Origin: JANQIV01 sp050117315
GTDB taxonomy: Bacteria; Bacteroidota; Ignavibacteria; Ignavibacteriales; Melioribacteraceae
DNA length: 6,491 bases
NCBI GenBank assembly: GCA_050117315.1
Contig: JASFMY010000200.1
Span: 1-6,491 of the forward strand
Direction of reading: 5' to 3'
Below, in pieces: positions 4,961-6,491 of this stretch. Position 1 is the stretch's first letter. Each line of letters opens with the position of its first letter. The notes under the pieces are model-generated. The model saw only the letters and a program-made list of their open reading frames with translations, made no database searches and was not told where the DNA came from. The translations under genes and the position numbers were made by a program.

Positions 4961-5584
4961 ATGAATATCAAAGAATTGTTGAAGGTTGATAAAAGATTTA
5001 TCAAATATATTTGGATAATAATTGTTGTTTTAGTTATTGATCATACAATCAAGATAACTACCTATAGCAGTTTAAGTTTACATGAAGAAATTAGAATTAT
5101 TGGTGATTGGATTAAAGTTCAATTAGAATTAAATGATGGAACTTCTTTTGCTATACCTTTTCAGAGTGAAGGTGATAGATATCTAAAAATTTCTGTAAAA
5201 ATCTTTTTATCATTTATACTGCTTTTAGTAATGCTATATTTTCTTAACAAAAAGGGACCCAAATTACTTATTTTTGGTTTAGCCTTGAGTTTTGCTGGTA
5301 CATTAGGAAATTTGATAGATAGAACATTTTATGGAGTTCTTCTAAATAATGCTTTAGATATTTATCCAAATAAATGGTTCCATGGAAGAGTCATAGATAT
5401 GTTTTCGCTTCACCTCTTTGAAATTCAATTGCCAACTTGGTTTCCTATAAGTGGAGGAAGTAAGTATATGTTTTTTGAACCAGTATTTAATTTTGCTGAT
5501 TTAGTGTTATTTATTGGGGTAATTATTTCAATACTAGGTTTAATAAAAATGAGGAAAAAGAAATATTATTCAACTATTGTATAA
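4961..5584 (+). CDS. lspA: Lipoprotein signal peptidase (signal peptidase II)
   Basis: Inner-membrane aspartyl protease that removes the signal peptide from prolipoproteins after their cysteine has been lipidated. The 207-residue protein keeps the family's landmarks. D27-H-T-I-K31 stands for the usual DQxxK. N58-x-G60-x-x-F63 stands for NxGxxF. GTLGNLIDR at 113-121 carries catalytic D120, then HGRVIDMF at 141-148, and VFNFAD at 175-180 carries catalytic D180. Hydrophobic segments lie at about 14-26, 77-95, 102-120 and 180-195. The insert between the last two motifs is long (about 30 residues), as in Bacteroidota LspA. An in-frame ATG at 4880 would start within the attC site, so 4961, with its A-rich leader 14 nt after the attC box, is chosen. 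It is the sole gene of its cassette. The Q-to-H change in the first motif is the only conspicuous deviation. It should be active; as a cassette gene it is probably an extra copy. Confidence 0.9.
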   Translation: MNIKELLKVDKRFIKYIWIIIVVLVIDHTIKITTYSSLSLHEEIRIIGDWIKVQLELNDGTSFAIPFQSEGDRYLKISVKIFLSFILLLVMLYFLNKKGPKLLIFGLALSFAGTLGNLIDRTFYGVLLNNALDIYPNKWFHGRVIDMFSLHLFEIQLPTWFPISGGSKYMFFEPVFNFADLVLFIGVIISILGLIKMRKKKYYSTIV

Positions 5585-5604
5585 AAGCAAAAATTATAAA
5601 ATAG

Positions 5605-5793
5605 GTATAACCCATATTAAAGGTAGAAAGTCCCACCTTCGTTAAGGAACAACTTCGGTGGACTGGCCCACCTACGTAAAAAGAAACTTCGGTGGACAGA
5701 CAAGAGAAAAATAATATCCCCGCCAAGATTTATAAACATTTTAAATCTGGTAACATATCGACTTACTTTTATAATCACTATTTGTAGTTGTCT
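5605..5793 (+). other. attC-like site downstream of lspA
   Basis: Sister of the site at 3394-3572. It has the same GTATAAC first box (5605-5611), the same GTTGTCT last box (5787-5793) and clear homology throughout. The difference is in the middle, where two tandem CCACC/GGTGG hairpins (5633-5661 and 5668-5695) replace the GTCCC/GGGAC plus single CCACC/GGTGG pair of the sister. A further stem, AGATTTA with TTAAATCT (near 5725-5747), is better formed here than in the sister. Homology between the two copies stops about five bases after the last box, where the next cassette begins. Confidence 0.62.
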
Positions 5794-5835
5794 TTTACAG
5801 CAATACGAGGAAAACAATAAACCGTTTAGGAATAA

Positions 5836-6051
5836 TCATTCAGCCAGCCAGTAATAGCTGTGCATAGACTCAACACCAACAGATATGTTGTCTTTGTATT
5901 TGTTTATAAAATTATTGAATAGTTTAAAATCATTACGCATATTGCGATGTAGATGGATGTTGCCTTCCTTGCCCATTATACATATATACATCTTGGTAGA
6001 ATGGAGGTAAACTCCGCAAACATATTTTGTTTTCATTGTAGCTAGTTCCAT
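5836..6051 (-). pseudogene. Truncated IS110-family transposase (N-terminal fragment)
   Basis: Reads right to left as 71 residues, starting at 6051 behind AAGGAG (an alternative ATG is at 6036). KYVCGVYLHSTKMYICIM, then NISVGVESMHSYYWLA, are the first two blocks of the DEDD recombinase domain of IS110-family transposases. The first acidic residue of the family, in GVDLH, is Tyr here (a GAC to TAC change), while the Glu in GVES is kept. The frame stops at the point where the family continues, leaving out the remaining two Asp residues and the whole C-terminal serine-containing Tnp_20 domain. It is therefore dead. It lies antisense to the array, between two attC-like sites. Some members of the IS110/IS1111 group are known to target attC sites, which fits this position. 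No gene on the + strand is visible in this cassette. Confidence 0.8.
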
Positions 6052-6055
6052 TTTT

Positions 6056-6120
6056 GGTTCTCCTTGGTTTTGTTCTTATAAATGTTTGGCGACTTTAAAT
6101 TTACTTAATCGGGGAGAACC
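6056..6120. repeat. Inverted repeat upstream of the IS110 remnant
   Basis: GGTTCTCC (6056-6063) and GGAGAACC (6113-6120) are exact complements 49 nt apart. The first arm overlaps the ribosome-binding site of the transposase remnant, and the second touches the first box of the next attC site. In IS110-group elements the non-coding end before the recombinase gene encodes a structured guide (bridge) RNA, so this may be part of such an end, but the stretch is short and probably incomplete. Confidence 0.35.
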
Positions 6121-6344
6121 TTTTAACTAATATCCAGCAGTGCAAGCCGACCGCGCAAACGATTTGGCATTTGTGCAGTTTATAGTGTAGTTGTTTTCGT
6201 AAAGCATTTTGTTCTAAGTATTTTATGTAAGTTAAGTAGGGTCGCCGTCCGTTTCATGAAATATACGGCAGGCTACAGTTTAATAAATTTGGTTGCAAGT
6301 AAGTCATAGTTGTTCTGGGCGGACGGCTTAACTGCGACGTCGTT
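6121..6344 (+). other. attC site interrupted by a second group II intron
   Basis: First box TTTTAAC (6121-6127). GCAGT (6137-6141) pairs with ACTGC (6331-6335). After a small internal loop, AAGCCG-A-CCGC (6144-6154) pairs with GCGG-A-CGGCTT (6319-6329), with an A-A mismatch at the same place as in the site at 4758-4946. The variable interior has a GCCGT/ACGGC hairpin (6244-6269). From GGCTACAGTT (6271) on, it matches the other intron-bearing site at 1581-1656. The last box is cut after CGTT by the intron and is completed beyond the window. Confidence 0.7.
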
Positions 6345-6491
6345 TTGCGACATGAAGTCACGTAGATGGCTGTTACCATCGTTTTTTTCGATAGGTAACC
6401 CGATGTTCTGCCATCGGTACTTTATCGGGATATGCATTAGTAGTAATACTTTTGTGTGAAGCTCCTGAGACAATGATATCCAATCCGGTAC
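6345..6491 (+). mobile_element. Second group II intron, 5' end only
   Basis: The first 147 nt align with the intron at 1657. The first hundred or so differ by two substitutions and one T in a homopolymer, including the GTTACC-ATCG/CGAT-A-GGTAAC and CCGATG/CATCGG hairpins. Divergence rises after GTGTGAAGCTCC, where several bases differ. It begins with the same unusual TTGCG and sits behind the same CGTT exon end. The two are therefore separate insertions of closely related introns and not a recent exact duplication. Whether this one still encodes a full maturase cannot be seen. Confidence 0.75.

Noticed and set aside
5617..5817. Minus-strand 66-codon frame in the site after lspA, and another at 6273-6473
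   Set aside because: Both cover structured non-coding DNA (attC hairpins; attC plus intron 5' end) that has a homologous copy elsewhere in the window under no coding constraint.

Overview
The window looks like a stretch of an integron-type gene-cassette array from an AT-rich bacterium, most likely a member of the Bacteroidota. That assignment rests on three things: the LspA protein carries the long insert between its last two conserved blocks that I associate with Bacteroidota LspA, several starts have only A-rich leaders instead of a Shine-Dalgarno, and an IS110 remnant looks like Bacteroidota relatives. No integrase gene is present, so the array identity rests on the recombination sites. 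I saw no tRNA, rRNA or CRISPR array.

Layout. All intact genes lie on the + strand, and each block ends in a folded attC-like site whose last box reads GTT(A/G)T. Taking the cut between the G and TT of that box gives: (A) about 124-1654, three small genes (tandem-repeat zinc-ribbon protein, DnaJ-type CxxCxGxG protein, N-terminally hydrophobic coiled-coil protein); (B) one gene at 2603-3376 (membrane-anchored helical protein with a possible SPOR-like C-terminus), separated from its attC by a group II intron; (C) 3567-4020, essentially gene-less and full of GC-rich hairpins; (D) 4050-4757, a four-helix membrane protein; (E) 4961-5584, a complete lipoprotein signal peptidase (lspA); (F) 5788-6344, holding only an antisense, truncated IS110 transposase. 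Sites are proposed at 36-131, 1431-1656, 3394-3572, 3810-4026, 4758-4946, 5605-5793 and 6121-6344. They range from strongly supported (4758-4946) to weak (1431-1656).

Two related group II introns sit in the same place, immediately after the GTT of the last attC box. The first (1657-2585) is complete in outline but has lost all but 36 codons of its maturase and has a shortened domain V. The second starts at 6345 and leaves the window. A 7-bp pairing between the 5' exon and a hairpin loop inside the first intron explains the site choice. The maturase remnant points to a chloroplast-like or class-B-like intron, not the class C introns best known from attC sites. This is the most unusual feature of the window.

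The cassette genes have no obvious shared pathway, as expected for an array. Four of the six protein genes have hydrophobic segments (one only a short N-terminal stretch) and two are small zinc proteins. Apart from lspA, the functions are unknown.
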